Below are positions 42,236 through 52,172 of a stretch of DNA of 64,000 nucleotides, piece after piece; position 1 is the stretch's first letter, and the number at the start of each line of letters is the position of its first letter. The notes under the pieces are model-generated. The model did no database searches. It saw nothing but the letters and a program-made list of their open reading frames with translations, and was not told the DNA's origin. The position numbers and the translations under genes were made by a program. The DNA lies in assembly GCF_013410355.1 (NCBI RefSeq), contig NZ_JACCFI010000001.1, forward strand, positions 1,116,001 to 1,180,000, read 5' to 3'. This stretch comes from Agromyces hippuratus. Lineage in GTDB: Bacteria > Actinomycetota > Actinomycetes > Actinomycetales > Microbacteriaceae.

Positions 42236-43201
42236 TTGATTGTGGGATTCCACGCCTCGCACGAACAACTCCCGCCGAGCCGCCTGCTCGAGGCGGTGCG
42301 GCACGCCGAACAGGCCGGCTTCGATGCCGCGATGTGCAGCGACCACTTCGAACCCTGGAGCGTGCGCCAAGGTCACTCCGGATACGCATGGAGCTGGCTC
42401 GCCGCAGCGCTCGAGGCCACCCGGTTCTCGCTCGGCGTCGTCACGGCCCCTGGTCAGCGCTACCACCCGGCGATCGCCGCGCAGAAGATCGCGACCCTCG
42501 CCGAGATGTACCCGGGCCGTTTCTGGGCGGCGATCGGCAGCGGCGAGGCGATCAACGAGCACGTCACCGGCGACCCGTGGCCCGAGAAGGACGAGCGCGA
42601 CGCGCGGCTCATCGAGACCGTCGATGTCATGCGTCGCCTGCTCGCGGGTGAACACGTCTCCACCGCCGGCCGCATCCGGGTCGACCGCGCGCGCATCTGG
42701 AGCCTGCCCGAGTCGCCCGCTCCCCTGTTCGCAGCGGCGGTGAGCACCGAGACGGCACGCGAGGCCGCCGCCTGGGCCGACGGCGTCATCACGATCGACC
42801 AGTCGCGCGACGAACTCCGGGCCTTCATCGACGCCTATCGGGATGCCGGCGGGCGCGGGCCGGTCTCGGTGCAGGTCCACCTGAGCTGGGCGCCGACCGA
42901 CGACGAGGCGCGGTCGATCGCGCACGACCAATGGCGCCAGAGCCTCGTTCCGGCGCACCTCGCCTGGGAGCTCGACACGCCGGAGGCCTTCGACGAGCGC
43001 ACCTCGGGGGTCTCGGCCGAGCAGGTCGCCGAGACCCTGCCGGTCTTCGCCGACACGGCGCGGCACCTCGAGCACCTGACGGCCATCGCCGAACTCGGCG
43101 TCGACCGCATCTACCTGCACCATGTCGGCACGGAGCAGGCCGCATTCATCGACGCGTTCGGCGAGCACGTGCTGCCGGCGCTCAAGGAGGTCGACCGATG
43201 A
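42236..43201 (+). CDS. Luciferase-like (LLM) flavin-dependent oxidoreductase, TIGR03885-like
   Basis: The 321-residue TIM-barrel protein of the LLM superfamily starts with a rare TTG at 42236 preceded by GGAAGGA at 8 bp. It shows VGFHASHEQLPPSRLLEAV, CSDHFEPW, SLGVVTAPGQRYHPAIAAQKIATLAEM and FWAAIGSGEAINEHVTG, which are typical of the subfamily. Its cofactor may be FMN or F420; I recall related proteins as probable non-F420 types beside trehalose-synthase-like genes. It overlaps the GH13 gene by four bases. Confidence 0.8.
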   Translation: MIVGFHASHEQLPPSRLLEAVRHAEQAGFDAAMCSDHFEPWSVRQGHSGYAWSWLAAALEATRFSLGVVTAPGQRYHPAIAAQKIATLAEMYPGRFWAAIGSGEAINEHVTGDPWPEKDERDARLIETVDVMRRLLAGEHVSTAGRIRVDRARIWSLPESPAPLFAAAVSTETAREAAAWADGVITIDQSRDELRAFIDAYRDAGGRGPVSVQVHLSWAPTDDEARSIAHDQWRQSLVPAHLAWELDTPEAFDERTSGVSAEQVAETLPVFADTARHLEHLTAIAELGVDRIYLHHVGTEQAAFIDAFGEHVLPALKEVDR

Positions 43202-44862
43202 GGATCACCGACCGGAGCGACCTGTGGTGGAAGACCGCGGTCGTGTACTGCCTCGACGTCGAGACCTACATGGACTGGAACGACGACGGCTTCGGCGACT
43301 TCGAGGGCCTCGCGCACCGGCTCGACCACCTCGCCGAGCTCGGGGTCACGTGCATCTGGCTCATGCCCTTCCAGCCGAGTCCCGACCGGGACGACGGGTA
43401 CGACATCACCGACTTCACCGGCGTCGACCCCCGGCTCGGCGCGCTCGGCGACGTCGGCGAGTTCACGCGCACGGCCCGTGACCGGGGCATGCGCGTCATC
43501 ATCGACTTCGTCATGAACCACACGTCCGACCGGCATCCGTGGTTCACGGCGGCGCGACGCAGCCGCAACTCGCCGTATCGCGACTACTACGTTTGGCGTG
43601 ACGAGCCTCCGGCGAAGCAGGCCGCGACCGTGTTCCCGGGCGAGGAGGACAGCGTCTGGGAGCTCGACGAGCGGAGCGGCCAGTACTACCTGCACAGCTT
43701 CTACCGGCATCAGCCCGACCTCAACATCGCCAACCCCGCGGTCCGCGACGAGATCGCGAAGACCCTCGGATACTGGCTCGAACTCGGGATCTCGGGGTTC
43801 CGGGTCGATGCGGTGCCGTTCCTGATCGAGCCGCCGGAAGGCGTCGACATCGGCGACCCGCACGAGTTCCTCCGCGACATCCGCCGATTCCTGCAACGTC
43901 GCTCGAGCGAGGCCGTGCTGCTCGGCGAGGTCAACCTGCCGTACGACCAGCAGCTCGAGTTCTTCGGCCGGCCCGGCAACCCGCCCGAGCTGACGATGCA
44001 GTTCGACTTCCTCGGCATGCAGGCGCTCTACCTGTCGCTCGCCCGCGAGGACGCCCGTCCGCTCGCAGAGTCGCTCGCCAAGCGGCCCGTGCTCGAGCCC
44101 GAGGCGCAGTGGGCGAACTTCGTGCGGAACCACGACGAGCTCACCCTCGACAAGTTGAGCGACGCAGAGCGCCAGGAGGTGTTCGACGCGTTCGCGCCCG
44201 AGGAGTGGATGCGCGTCTACGACCGCGGCATCGCACGCCGGCTCCCGCCCATGCTCGACGGCGACCCCCGCCGCATCCGCATGGTCTACAGTCTGCTCTT
44301 CTCGCTGCCGGGCACGCCCGTGCTGTTCTACGGCGAGGAGATCGGCATGGGCGAGAACCGCGACGAGGGCGGGCGGATGACCGTGCGCACGCCGATGCAG
44401 TGGACCTCCGGCAGGAACGGCGGCTTCTCACGCGCCGCGCCGCGCCGGCTCCCTGCGGCGCCGCCCACGGACGGCTACTCGCCCGAGCACGTCAACGTCG
44501 AGTCGCAGATGCACGACCCCGATTCGCTGCTCGGCGTCATCCGGAGCTTCGCGGTGCGCTACCGCAGCTCGCCCGAGATCGGCTGGGGTCGCCCCGAGGT
44601 GCTGCCCAGCGGACAGGACGCGGTGCTCGCACATCGCATCACCGCGGATGTCGGGCGTTTCGTGGCGGTGCACAACTTCGCGCCGACCCCGACGGTCGTG
44701 GCACTCGAGCTGGGCCCGGTGCCGCCCGATTCGGTGCTCTCGGACCTGTTCGCCGTCGACACGTTCGAGCTCGACGAGCGCGGCCGCATCGACGTGCACC
44801 TCGACGCCTACGGGTATCGGTGGTTCAGGATCGTCGAACCCGACGATCGTCGGCTGACCTGA
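43198..44862 (+). CDS. GH13 alpha-amylase family protein, trehalose-synthase-like
   Basis: The 554-residue enzyme has the (beta/alpha)8 amylase barrel with DFVMNHTSDRHPWF, nucleophile Asp204 in GFRVDAV, acid/base Glu244 in LLGEVNL and Asp313 in RNHDEL, followed by a beta-sheet C-domain. The order of motifs and YDITDFTGVDPRLG resemble maltose alpha-D-glucosyltransferase/trehalose synthase. No signal peptide, so it acts inside the cell. True trehalose synthase activity is uncertain because the companion oxidoreductase is unusual. Confidence 0.82.
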   Translation: MRITDRSDLWWKTAVVYCLDVETYMDWNDDGFGDFEGLAHRLDHLAELGVTCIWLMPFQPSPDRDDGYDITDFTGVDPRLGALGDVGEFTRTARDRGMRVIIDFVMNHTSDRHPWFTAARRSRNSPYRDYYVWRDEPPAKQAATVFPGEEDSVWELDERSGQYYLHSFYRHQPDLNIANPAVRDEIAKTLGYWLELGISGFRVDAVPFLIEPPEGVDIGDPHEFLRDIRRFLQRRSSEAVLLGEVNLPYDQQLEFFGRPGNPPELTMQFDFLGMQALYLSLAREDARPLAESLAKRPVLEPEAQWANFVRNHDELTLDKLSDAERQEVFDAFAPEEWMRVYDRGIARRLPPMLDGDPRRIRMVYSLLFSLPGTPVLFYGEEIGMGENRDEGGRMTVRTPMQWTSGRNGGFSRAAPRRLPAAPPTDGYSPEHVNVESQMHDPDSLLGVIRSFAVRYRSSPEIGWGRPEVLPSGQDAVLAHRITADVGRFVAVHNFAPTPTVVALELGPVPPDSVLSDLFAVDTFELDERGRIDVHLDAYGYRWFRIVEPDDRRLT

Positions 44863-44899
44863 TCTGAGTGACTCGACCCGAGCGGCGTCGCCGGCAGCG

Positions 44900-47800
44900 T
44901 CAGCTCGCCTTCGCCTCGCGCTCCTCGCGCACGCGCTGCCCGACGACGGCCGACACGCCGTCTTGCCGCATCGAGACGCCGTAGAGCGCGTCGGCGATCT
45001 CCATCGTGCGCTTCTGGTGCGTGATCACGATGAGCTGGGAGTCGTCGCGCAGGGACTCCATGGTCGTCAGCAGACGACCGAGGTTCGCGTCGTCGAGCGC
45101 GGCCTCGACCTCGTCCATGATGTAGAACGGGCTCGGGCGGGCCTTGAAGATCGCGATGAGCAGGGCGACCGCGGCGAGCGAGCGCTCACCGCCCGAGAGC
45201 AGCGAGAGGCGCTCGATCTTCTTGCCCGCGGGCTTCACGCTCACCTCGATGCCCGTCGTGAGCATGTTCTCGGGGTCGGTGAGCGTGATGCTGCCGACGC
45301 CGCCGGGGAAGAGCACGGGGAAGACCTCGGCGAACGCCGCCTGCGTGTCGTCGAACGCGCTGCGGAAGATCGACTCCATCTTGCCGTCGATCTCCTCGAT
45401 GATCGTCAGCAGGTCCTTGCGGGTGTTCGCGAGGTCGGTGAGCTGCTCGGTGAGGAAGAGGTGGCGCTGCTCGAGCGCCGCGAACTCCTCGAGCGCGAGC
45501 GGGTTGACCCGACCGAGCTGGGTGAACTTGCGCTCGGCCTGCGCGAGCCGCCGCTGCTGCTCCTCGCGCCGGAAGGGGCGGGGCTCGCCGTCTTCGTCTT
45601 CGGCCGGGATGAGCTGCTCGGGCCCGTACTCGTCGACGAGCACGTCTTCGGTGAGACCGAGCTCCGACTCCGCGCGCTCGACGAGGCCTCCGACGTGCAG
45701 CTTCTTCTCGTAGATGCGCAGTTCGAGGCCGTGCACGTCTTCAGTGACCGACTGCAGTCGCTCCCGCACAGCGGCCTCCTCGCGGCGCACCGCCTGCAAC
45801 TCCTCGTTGCGGCTCGCCCGTTCGGCCTCCGCTCGCCCGAGTGCGACGCGCGCCTCGGAGACGGATGCGTCGACGGAGGCGAGCGCCTCGGGCAGCACGT
45901 CGGCGACCCGAGTGGCCGCCTCGAGCTGGGCGCGACGGATCACGGCGCGCCGCGCGGCATCCGCTGCCGCCTGTCGCTCCGCCTCGAACTGGGCCTCCAT
46001 GGCGCGGATGCGGGCCTCTTCGGCGCGCACGCGCTCCTTCGCGGTCTCGAGTCGCAGCTTCGCCTCGACCTCGGCCTCGCGGGCCGCCTCGAGCGCGGCG
46101 AGCGCTCCGTCGCGGGCGGCCGTCTCGAGCACCGGTCGCGGCTCGGCGCGGGCGGTCTCGAGGGCGGCCTTGGCTGCGGTCGCGAGCTGCTCGGCCTCGG
46201 CGACGCGCTCCTCGGCGAGCGCGGCCGCCTGCCGCAGACGCTCGGAGTCGGCGTCGGCGGCCTCGGCCTGCACGCGTGCGCGGTTCAGTCGCTCGGTGCG
46301 CTGGGCGAGTTGCGCGTCGAACTCGCGCAGCGCCGCGAGGGCGCGCTTCGACTGCTCCTTCGACTGCTCGACGATCTGGCGCTGCTCGGTGAGCTCGAAA
46401 CGCGCGCGCTCGATCTCGGCGCGCACCTCCTCGAGCCGGGCGGCGGCGCGATCGCGTTCGGCGATGAGCTCGATACGGCTCTGCTTGCGGCCCGAGCCGC
46501 CGCGCAGCACGTAGCGGCCGACGACGGTGCCGTCCTTCGTGATGACCGTGGCGGGCGTCGAGCGCTTCGCGAGCGCAGCCTCCGCGTCGCGGGCGGCGGC
46601 GAGGTCGTCGGCGATGAGCACCTCGGCGAGGAGGCCCAGCACGCCGGCGGGCGCCGTGACGACCTCGGATGCTGCGGTGAGCCCCGCGACCGGAGCGGCC
46701 GCTGCCGGAGCAGTACCCGCGTCGGCCAGCGCCAGGGCGACGCGGCCGAGTTCGCCGCGTTCGGCGTGCTCGAGGGCGCGGAAGGCGGCGGCGCGGTCGT
46801 CGACGAGCACCGCGTCGCTCAGCGAGCCGAGGGCCGCGGCGATCGCCGGTTCGTAGCCCGGTTCGACCTGCAGCGCCTCGGCGAGAAGGCCGCGCACGCC
46901 GCTGACGCCGGCCTTGGCGAGCGCCGCCGAACCGTCCTTCTGGTCGAGGGCGAGCGAGAGCGCCTGGGTTCGGGCGCCGAGCGCGCCGTGCTCGCGTTCG
47001 CGGCCGTGCAGTTCCTCGCGGATGCGTTCGATCTCGGCCTCGGCCTCGAACACCGCGCCCTGGGCGAGCTCGTACGCCTCGTCGAGGTCGGTCTCGGCGG
47101 TCTCGCCGTTGTCGGCCTCGGCCTCCGCCGCGGCGAGCGCGGTGGCCGCCGCTGCACGACGCTCGGCCGACGCCTCGAGGGCGTTCTCGTGACGCAGCAC
47201 CTCACCGCGCACGGCGGCGAGCTTCGACGCCGCCGTGTCGGCCTGGCCGGTGAGCTTGGAGAGCTCGAGGTCGTAGGCCGAGACGAGGGCACTCTGCCGG
47301 GCGATGCCCTCGTCGACGGTGTCGAGTTCGGCGCGGCGGCGCATGGTCGCCTCGTGCGCGTCGTCGAGCGCGGATGCCGCGGTGCCGACGCCGTCGCGGA
47401 TGCCGGTGAGCTCGGTCACGGCCTCATCGATCATCGCGCGGGTCACGCTGGGCGAGACATCCGTCTGCTCAGCCGCGCTGCCGAGCAGGGCGATGCGCTG
47501 GCGGGCGAGCGAGTCGAGGGAGCGCAGGCTCCCCTGTGCCTGTTCGAGCGCGAAGGTCGTCGATCTCGCCCGGTCGACGGCATCGCCGACCTGCGCCTGC
47601 TCGAGCCGGGTGACCTTCGCCTGGTGCTGCTCGAGCTGGTCTTGCAGCACGAGTCGTTCGGCATGGCGTTCGTGTTCGCTCTTGCCGTGCTCGTCGAGGG
47701 CGCGGCGGAGGCCGACGACCTCGTCGGCGAGCAGTCGCGCCTTGGCGTCGCGCATGACCGCGGCGATCGTCGCCGCCTCGCGAGCGACCTCGGCCTGGCG

Positions 47801-48418
47801 CCCGAGCGGCTTCAACTGCCGCCGGATCTCGCCCGCGAGGTCGGAGAGTCGGGTGAGGTTCGCCTGCATGGCGTCGAGCTTGCGGAGCGTCTTCTCTTTG
47901 CGCCGACGGTGCTTCAGGATGCCGGCGGCCTCCTCGATGAAGCCGCGGCGGTCTTCGGGCGTCGCCCGCAGCACCTGGTCGAGCTGGCCCTGGCCGACGA
48001 TGACGTGCATCTCGCGGCCGAGGCCCGAGTCGCTCAGCAGCTCCTGCACGTCGAGCAGGCGGCAGTTGTCGCCGTTGATCGCGTACTCGCTCGTGCCGTT
48101 GCGGAAGAGGGTGCGCGAGATCGTGACCTCGGTGTACTCGATCGGCAGCGCACCGTCGCTGTTGTCGATCGTGAGACTCACCTCGGCGCGTCCGAGCGGG
48201 CCGCGGGTCGAGGTGCCCGCGAAGATGACGTCCTCCATCTTGCCGCCGCGGAGGGTCTTGGCACCCTGCTCGCCCATCACCCAGGCGAGGGCATCGACGA
48301 CGTTGGACTTGCCGGACCCGTTGGGTCCGACGATGCAGGTGACGCCCGGTTCGAACGCGAACGTCGTCGGCTGTGCGAAGGACTTGAAGCCCTTGAGCGT
48401 CAGGCTCTTCAGGTACAC
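44900..48418 (-). CDS. smc: Chromosome segregation protein SMC
   Basis: The 1172-residue condensin ATPase has Walker A VGPNGSGKSNVVDALAW near residue 32, a long coiled coil, a hinge around residues 500-650 (GVSGVRGLLAEALQVEPGYE), a second coiled coil, then signature LLSGGERSLAAVALL and Walker B FYIMDEVEAALDDANLG. The GTG start at 48418 is preceded by GGAGAGGGTGG at normal spacing. The longer open frame upstream overlaps the divergent acetyltransferase region and is not conserved. It would act with ScpA/ScpB, which are not in the window. Confidence 0.96.
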   Translation of the reverse strand: MYLKSLTLKGFKSFAQPTTFAFEPGVTCIVGPNGSGKSNVVDALAWVMGEQGAKTLRGGKMEDVIFAGTSTRGPLGRAEVSLTIDNSDGALPIEYTEVTISRTLFRNGTSEYAINGDNCRLLDVQELLSDSGLGREMHVIVGQGQLDQVLRATPEDRRGFIEEAAGILKHRRRKEKTLRKLDAMQANLTRLSDLAGEIRRQLKPLGRQAEVAREAATIAAVMRDAKARLLADEVVGLRRALDEHGKSEHERHAERLVLQDQLEQHQAKVTRLEQAQVGDAVDRARSTTFALEQAQGSLRSLDSLARQRIALLGSAAEQTDVSPSVTRAMIDEAVTELTGIRDGVGTAASALDDAHEATMRRRAELDTVDEGIARQSALVSAYDLELSKLTGQADTAASKLAAVRGEVLRHENALEASAERRAAAATALAAAEAEADNGETAETDLDEAYELAQGAVFEAEAEIERIREELHGREREHGALGARTQALSLALDQKDGSAALAKAGVSGVRGLLAEALQVEPGYEPAIAAALGSLSDAVLVDDRAAAFRALEHAERGELGRVALALADAGTAPAAAAPVAGLTAASEVVTAPAGVLGLLAEVLIADDLAAARDAEAALAKRSTPATVITKDGTVVGRYVLRGGSGRKQSRIELIAERDRAAARLEEVRAEIERARFELTEQRQIVEQSKEQSKRALAALREFDAQLAQRTERLNRARVQAEAADADSERLRQAAALAEERVAEAEQLATAAKAALETARAEPRPVLETAARDGALAALEAAREAEVEAKLRLETAKERVRAEEARIRAMEAQFEAERQAAADAARRAVIRRAQLEAATRVADVLPEALASVDASVSEARVALGRAEAERASRNEELQAVRREEAAVRERLQSVTEDVHGLELRIYEKKLHVGGLVERAESELGLTEDVLVDEYGPEQLIPAEDEDGEPRPFRREEQQRRLAQAERKFTQLGRVNPLALEEFAALEQRHLFLTEQLTDLANTRKDLLTIIEEIDGKMESIFRSAFDDTQAAFAEVFPVLFPGGVGSITLTDPENMLTTGIEVSVKPAGKKIERLSLLSGGERSLAAVALLIAIFKARPSPFYIMDEVEAALDDANLGRLLTTMESLRDDSQLIVITHQKRTMEIADALYGVSMRQDGVSAVVGQRVREEREAKAS

Positions 48419-48579
48419 GTCCCACCCTCTCCTGGTCGCGAGAACGCTGGGGTCTACGGTATCCGAGGTTCGGGCCCGCGCCGCGCACGCGCGCCGCCCG
48501 CCGAGCGATCCGATCTTGTCGCCGGGAGACGCTGCCGATATCCTGATCGGCTGCCCACCGGGCGGCGAGGAGGCTCGGA

Positions 48580-49662
48580 ATGACACTCGACATTCGACCA
48601 GTTGCGATTCCGGAACGCCTCGGCACGCCCGAGGCCGAGGAGTTCGAGGCGTACGTCGAGGCCACTGCGGTGGCCGACGAGTCGGTCTGGGGCCACCGTC
48701 GCTTCTCGTACGACGCATCCGAACTGCTGCCCGAGTTCCTCGATGACCGGTACACCGGCCGTCGTGCGTTCGCCGCCTGGGAGGCAGGGCGCTGCGTCGG
48801 TCGCGCCGACGTGACGTGGGAGCGGAGCGACGGCGCCCGCGCCGCCGAGATCACGGTCGGGGTCGCCGCCGACCAGCGACGACGCGGCATCGGCAGCGAG
48901 CTGCTGCGCCATGCCGAAGCTCACGCGCGGTCGATCGGACGCGAGGTGCTCGTGGGTCGCTCGGATGTGCCCGTCGCCGGTCTCGACCTCCCCGGCGCCC
49001 GTCTCGAGGCACCCGACGGCACCGGATCGATCCCGGCGGCCGATCCCGGGGCCTCGTTCGCGACCCGCCACGGCTATCGCCTCGGCCAGCTCGAACGCAT
49101 GAGCGGGCTCACCGTGACGGGCAGGTCGGCGGAGTTCCGGTCGATGCTCGCCGATCACCTCGCCGCACGCGACGAGGTCGCCGCGGGCTACCGACTCGTC
49201 GGCTGGATCGACCGGGCTCCGGAGGAACTGCTCGACTCCCTCGCCGTTGCCCACGCCTCGATGTCGACGGACGCGCCCGCCGGCGGCATCTCCTACGACG
49301 AGGAGGCGTGGGACGCCGATCGGGTGCGGGCCGAGGAGACCCTGGCCCTCGCGGGCGGCCGCATGACGCTCGCGCAGGCCGCCATCGCTCCCGACGGTGC
49401 GGTCGCCGGGTTCACGGAACTCTCGCTGCCCGCCGACTCGATGGCCGTGTTCCAGTGGGACACCATCGTGCTCGGCCCCCACCGCGGCCACCGCCTCGGC
49501 ATGCTGCTGAAACTCGCCAACCTCGTGCGGCTCGGCGAGACCGCGCCCGAGCGCACCGACGTCTACACGTGGAACGCCGACGAGAACGACCACATGCTCG
49601 CGATCAACATCGCGCTCGGCTTCACGGTTCGCGGGCTGAGCGCGGAGTGGCAGCGGCCCTGA
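48580..49662 (+). CDS. Double-GNAT N-acetyltransferase
   Basis: The 360-residue protein has two GNAT folds. The first carries the acetyl-CoA loop VAADQRRRGIGSELLRHAE (about residues 89-108). The second, near the C-terminus, has IVLGPHRGHRLGMLLKLANL and the typical TWNADENDHMLAINIALGF. This layout is like mycothiol synthase MshD and other tandem GNAT enzymes of actinobacteria, but the substrate cannot be told. It is divergent from smc across a 161-bp gap in which I saw no site. Confidence 0.82.
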   Translation: MTLDIRPVAIPERLGTPEAEEFEAYVEATAVADESVWGHRRFSYDASELLPEFLDDRYTGRRAFAAWEAGRCVGRADVTWERSDGARAAEITVGVAADQRRRGIGSELLRHAEAHARSIGREVLVGRSDVPVAGLDLPGARLEAPDGTGSIPAADPGASFATRHGYRLGQLERMSGLTVTGRSAEFRSMLADHLAARDEVAAGYRLVGWIDRAPEELLDSLAVAHASMSTDAPAGGISYDEEAWDADRVRAEETLALAGGRMTLAQAAIAPDGAVAGFTELSLPADSMAVFQWDTIVLGPHRGHRLGMLLKLANLVRLGETAPERTDVYTWNADENDHMLAINIALGFTVRGLSAEWQRP

Positions 49663-49721
49663 CCCGAGGTACGCGGGCTACCGCGCCCGTTGACCTTCGG
49701 GTTGCGCAGACCCGCACCGCG

Positions 49722-50645
49722 TCACCGCCGCCGCTGGCACCTCGGGCAGAAGTGCGATCCGCGGTTCATGAACGCCTCGCGCACCATCGGCGTGCCGCAG
49801 CGCGGGCAGGGCTTGCCGGCGCGCCCGTAGGCGTTCAGCGAGTGCTCGAAGTAGCCGGATGCCCCGTTGACGTTGACGTACTGGGCGTCGAAGCTCGTGC
49901 CGCCCTCGGCGAGCGCCTTGCCGAGCACCTCTCGCACGGCGCCGAGGAGCTCGCGAGCGCGGCGGCTCGAGAGCGACGACGCGGGCTGTTCGCCGTGCAA
50001 CCGCACGGCCCACAGCGACTCGTCGGCGTAGATGTTGCCGATGCCGCTGACGACGCCCTGGTCGAGCAGCACGCGCTTGATCGCCGTGCCGCGTTTCGCG
50101 AGCGCCGCGAAGAACGCGCGCTCGGAGAACGCCGGGTCGAGGGGATCACGCGCGATGTGGGCGACCTGAGACGGCACCAGTCGCGCCCACTCCCCCGTGA
50201 CGCCGTCGGAGAAGCCGCCGATCTCGCCGTCGGACGTCGGCACGAGGCGGTCGATCGCGAGCGAGCCGAAGATGCGCTGATCGACGAAGTCGACGCGCAG
50301 TTCGCCATGCTCGGCATGCTCGAGGTGCAGTCGCACGCGGGCATGGGCATCGTCGCCCGGATGATCGGGCGTGCGCAGCAGCATCTGCCCGCTCATGCCG
50401 AGGTGGCCGACGACAGCTCGCCCGTCGCGCCGCTCATCACCTGAGAGGGGCAGCCAGAGGAACTTGCCGCGGCGCACGGCCGCGTCGATGCGGGCGCCCG
50501 TCAGCAGGGTCTCGAAGTCACCGGATGCCGCGTCGTGCCGCTTCAGCGAACGAGGCTCGAGCACCTCGACCGCCGAGACCACGGCCCCGGTGACGGCGGG
50601 CGCGAGCCCGGCGCGCACCACCTCGACCTCGGGCAGTTCGGGCAC
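49722..50645 (-). CDS. mutM: Formamidopyrimidine-DNA glycosylase
   Basis: The 307-residue glycosylase/lyase removes 8-oxoguanine. The catalytic N-terminus PELPEVEVVRAGL (Pro2, Glu3 after Met removal), Lys in RRGKFLWLPL, LLDQGVVSGIGNIYADESLW of the helix-two-turn-helix, and the C-terminal zinc finger (CPRCGTP, then FCPRCQRR) are all present. It starts 1 bp after rnc. Confidence 0.96.
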   Translation of the reverse strand: MPELPEVEVVRAGLAPAVTGAVVSAVEVLEPRSLKRHDAASGDFETLLTGARIDAAVRRGKFLWLPLSGDERRDGRAVVGHLGMSGQMLLRTPDHPGDDAHARVRLHLEHAEHGELRVDFVDQRIFGSLAIDRLVPTSDGEIGGFSDGVTGEWARLVPSQVAHIARDPLDPAFSERAFFAALAKRGTAIKRVLLDQGVVSGIGNIYADESLWAVRLHGEQPASSLSSRRARELLGAVREVLGKALAEGGTSFDAQYVNVNGASGYFEHSLNAYGRAGKPCPRCGTPMVREAFMNRGSHFCPRCQRRR

Positions 50646-50646
50646 G

Positions 50647-51357
50647 TCAGGCTGGGTTGAGCAGGGTCCAGGCCTCGAGCGCGGCGGCCATCTCGGCCTG
50701 CTTCTTGCTCGATCCCTCGCCCGAAGCCTCGACGAGGTCGCCGACGGTCACCGTGGCGACGAAGTGCTTGTTGTGGTCGGGTCCGCTCTCGGCGACCGTG
50801 TAGACCGGTGCCGTGGCTCCACGGCGAGCTGCGATCTCCTGCAGGCTCGTCTTCGGGTCCATGGCCGCGCCGAAGCGCGCGGGGTCCTTCATGAGCGGCG
50901 CGACGAGGCGCATCACGAGCTCCGTGGCGGTGTCGCCACCGGCGTCGAGGTACACCGCGCCGATGATCGCCTCGACCGTGTCGGCGAGGATCGACGGCTT
51001 GTCGGCTCCGCCGGTCATGGTCTCGCCACGACCGAGCCGGATGAATCGACCGACGCCGATGGTGCGACCGACCTCGGCCAGCGCGACACTCGAGACGAGG
51101 CTCGCCCGCCGCTTCGCGAGTTCGCCTTCATCGAGGTCGGGGTGGTCGCGGAACAGCTTGACCGTCACGGCCTGCCCGAGGATCGAATCGCCCAGGAACT
51201 CCAGGCGCTCGTTGGTCGGGATGCCGCCGTTCTCGTACGCGAATGACCGGTGCGTGAGCGCGAGCTGGAGCAGGGCGGGATCGATCGAGATCTGCAGGCG
51301 TTGCTGCAGCTCTTCGAGCGCATGATCCACTGCCCCGTTGAGCTCCGTTCGCGTCAC
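50647..51357 (-). CDS. rnc: Ribonuclease III
   Basis: The 236-residue double-strand-specific endonuclease has the RNase III signature NERLEFLGDSILGQAV and second-helix DTVEAIIGAVYLDAGG. The dsRNA-binding domain, from about residue 160, ends with EGSSKKQAEMAAALEAW. I chose the GTG at 51357, which lies just after the rpmF gene; the frame is open further upstream, but only across rpmF. Confidence 0.95.
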   Translation of the reverse strand: MTRTELNGAVDHALEELQQRLQISIDPALLQLALTHRSFAYENGGIPTNERLEFLGDSILGQAVTVKLFRDHPDLDEGELAKRRASLVSSVALAEVGRTIGVGRFIRLGRGETMTGGADKPSILADTVEAIIGAVYLDAGGDTATELVMRLVAPLMKDPARFGAAMDPKTSLQEIAARRGATAPVYTVAESGPDHNKHFVATVTVGDLVEASGEGSSKKQAEMAAALEAWTLLNPA

Positions 51358-51385
51358 GACCGGTCGTTCGGGTGTCTGGGGCCGA

Positions 51386-51589
51386 CTAGACGTCGGCGAC
51401 CTTGCGGCCCTTGTACTCGAGGAAGAGCGGGGTGCCCGCCGAGTCCTCGACGACCTTGGCGCGGTGAGGAAGGCTGTAGGTGACCTTGCCGTTCTCGACC
51501 GTCTTGACCAGGGTGGGGACCTCGGCCTTCCACTGCGCACGGCGCATGTGGGTTCGGGCGCGTGACTTCTTCCGCTTCGGAACAGCCAT
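51386..51589 (-). CDS. rpmF: 50S ribosomal protein L32
   Basis: The 67-residue protein begins MAVPKRKKSRARTHMRRAQWK, the usual L32 start, and has no CxxC zinc motif (zinc-free form). It lies 2 bp after the DUF177 gene, a standard pairing. Confidence 0.95.
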   Translation of the reverse strand: MAVPKRKKSRARTHMRRAQWKAEVPTLVKTVENGKVTYSLPHRAKVVEDSAGTPLFLEYKGRKVADV

Positions 51590-51591
51590 GA

Positions 51592-52161
51592 CTATCTCTC
51601 TTCTCTCTGCTGGTCGGCGCCGGATGCGTCATCCGGGCCGCTGTCTTCGGAAGCCTGGAACCCTGCGAGCGCGGACCATCGTGGATCGCTGTGCTCAGGG
51701 GTGACGAGTTCCGGATGATCGGCCAGTCGGAGCCCGGTCTCGAGGTCGAGTCCCGGGCAATCCGGTCGGCACACCGGCTGGAACGGCAGTGCCAGCACTA
51801 CCGCATCTCGGATGAGTGGTTCAAGATCCACGTGGTCGTCTTGAACCTCATACTCGATGGCTTCCCCAGAATGATACCCGAAGAGTTCTTGGAACTCGAC
51901 TTCGACGGGCAGCGCGATGTCGATGAGGCATCGGCCGCACTCCCCCTCGGCCACCGCGTCGACCTCTGCGGTGACGAGGATGCCCTCGTGCACCGACTCG
52001 AGTCGGACGTCGATGTCGAGCTCGGATCCGGCGCGAACGGCGACGAGTCCCTCGCCCATCTGGTCGCCGGCGGCGATGGAGAAGGGGTGCTCGCGCATCT
52101 CGCCGGGACGGTTGACGAGGTCGCGGACGTTCACACGGAACGGGGAATACTTGATGGCCAC
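51592..52161 (-). CDS. DUF177 (YceD family) protein
   Basis: The 189-residue protein has the family core ILVTAEVDAVAEGECGRCLIDI and a C-terminal VCRPDCPGLDLETGLRL with paired cysteines. The last ~35 residues are acidic and low in complexity. YceD is linked to 23S rRNA handling and L32 in other bacteria; pairing with rpmF is universal. Confidence 0.88.
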   Translation of the reverse strand: MAIKYSPFRVNVRDLVNRPGEMREHPFSIAAGDQMGEGLVAVRAGSELDIDVRLESVHEGILVTAEVDAVAEGECGRCLIDIALPVEVEFQELFGYHSGEAIEYEVQDDHVDLEPLIRDAVVLALPFQPVCRPDCPGLDLETGLRLADHPELVTPEHSDPRWSALAGFQASEDSGPDDASGADQQREER

Positions 52162-52172
52162 GATCGACGAGT

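Noticed and set aside
44963..48583. Plus-strand 1206-residue open frame opposite smc
   Set aside because: Antisense shadow of the SMC coding sequence; no recognisable motif.
49663..49721. Terminator between the GNAT and mutM genes
   Set aside because: Only a 5-bp imperfect stem (CGGGC/GCCCG) was found; too weak to report.
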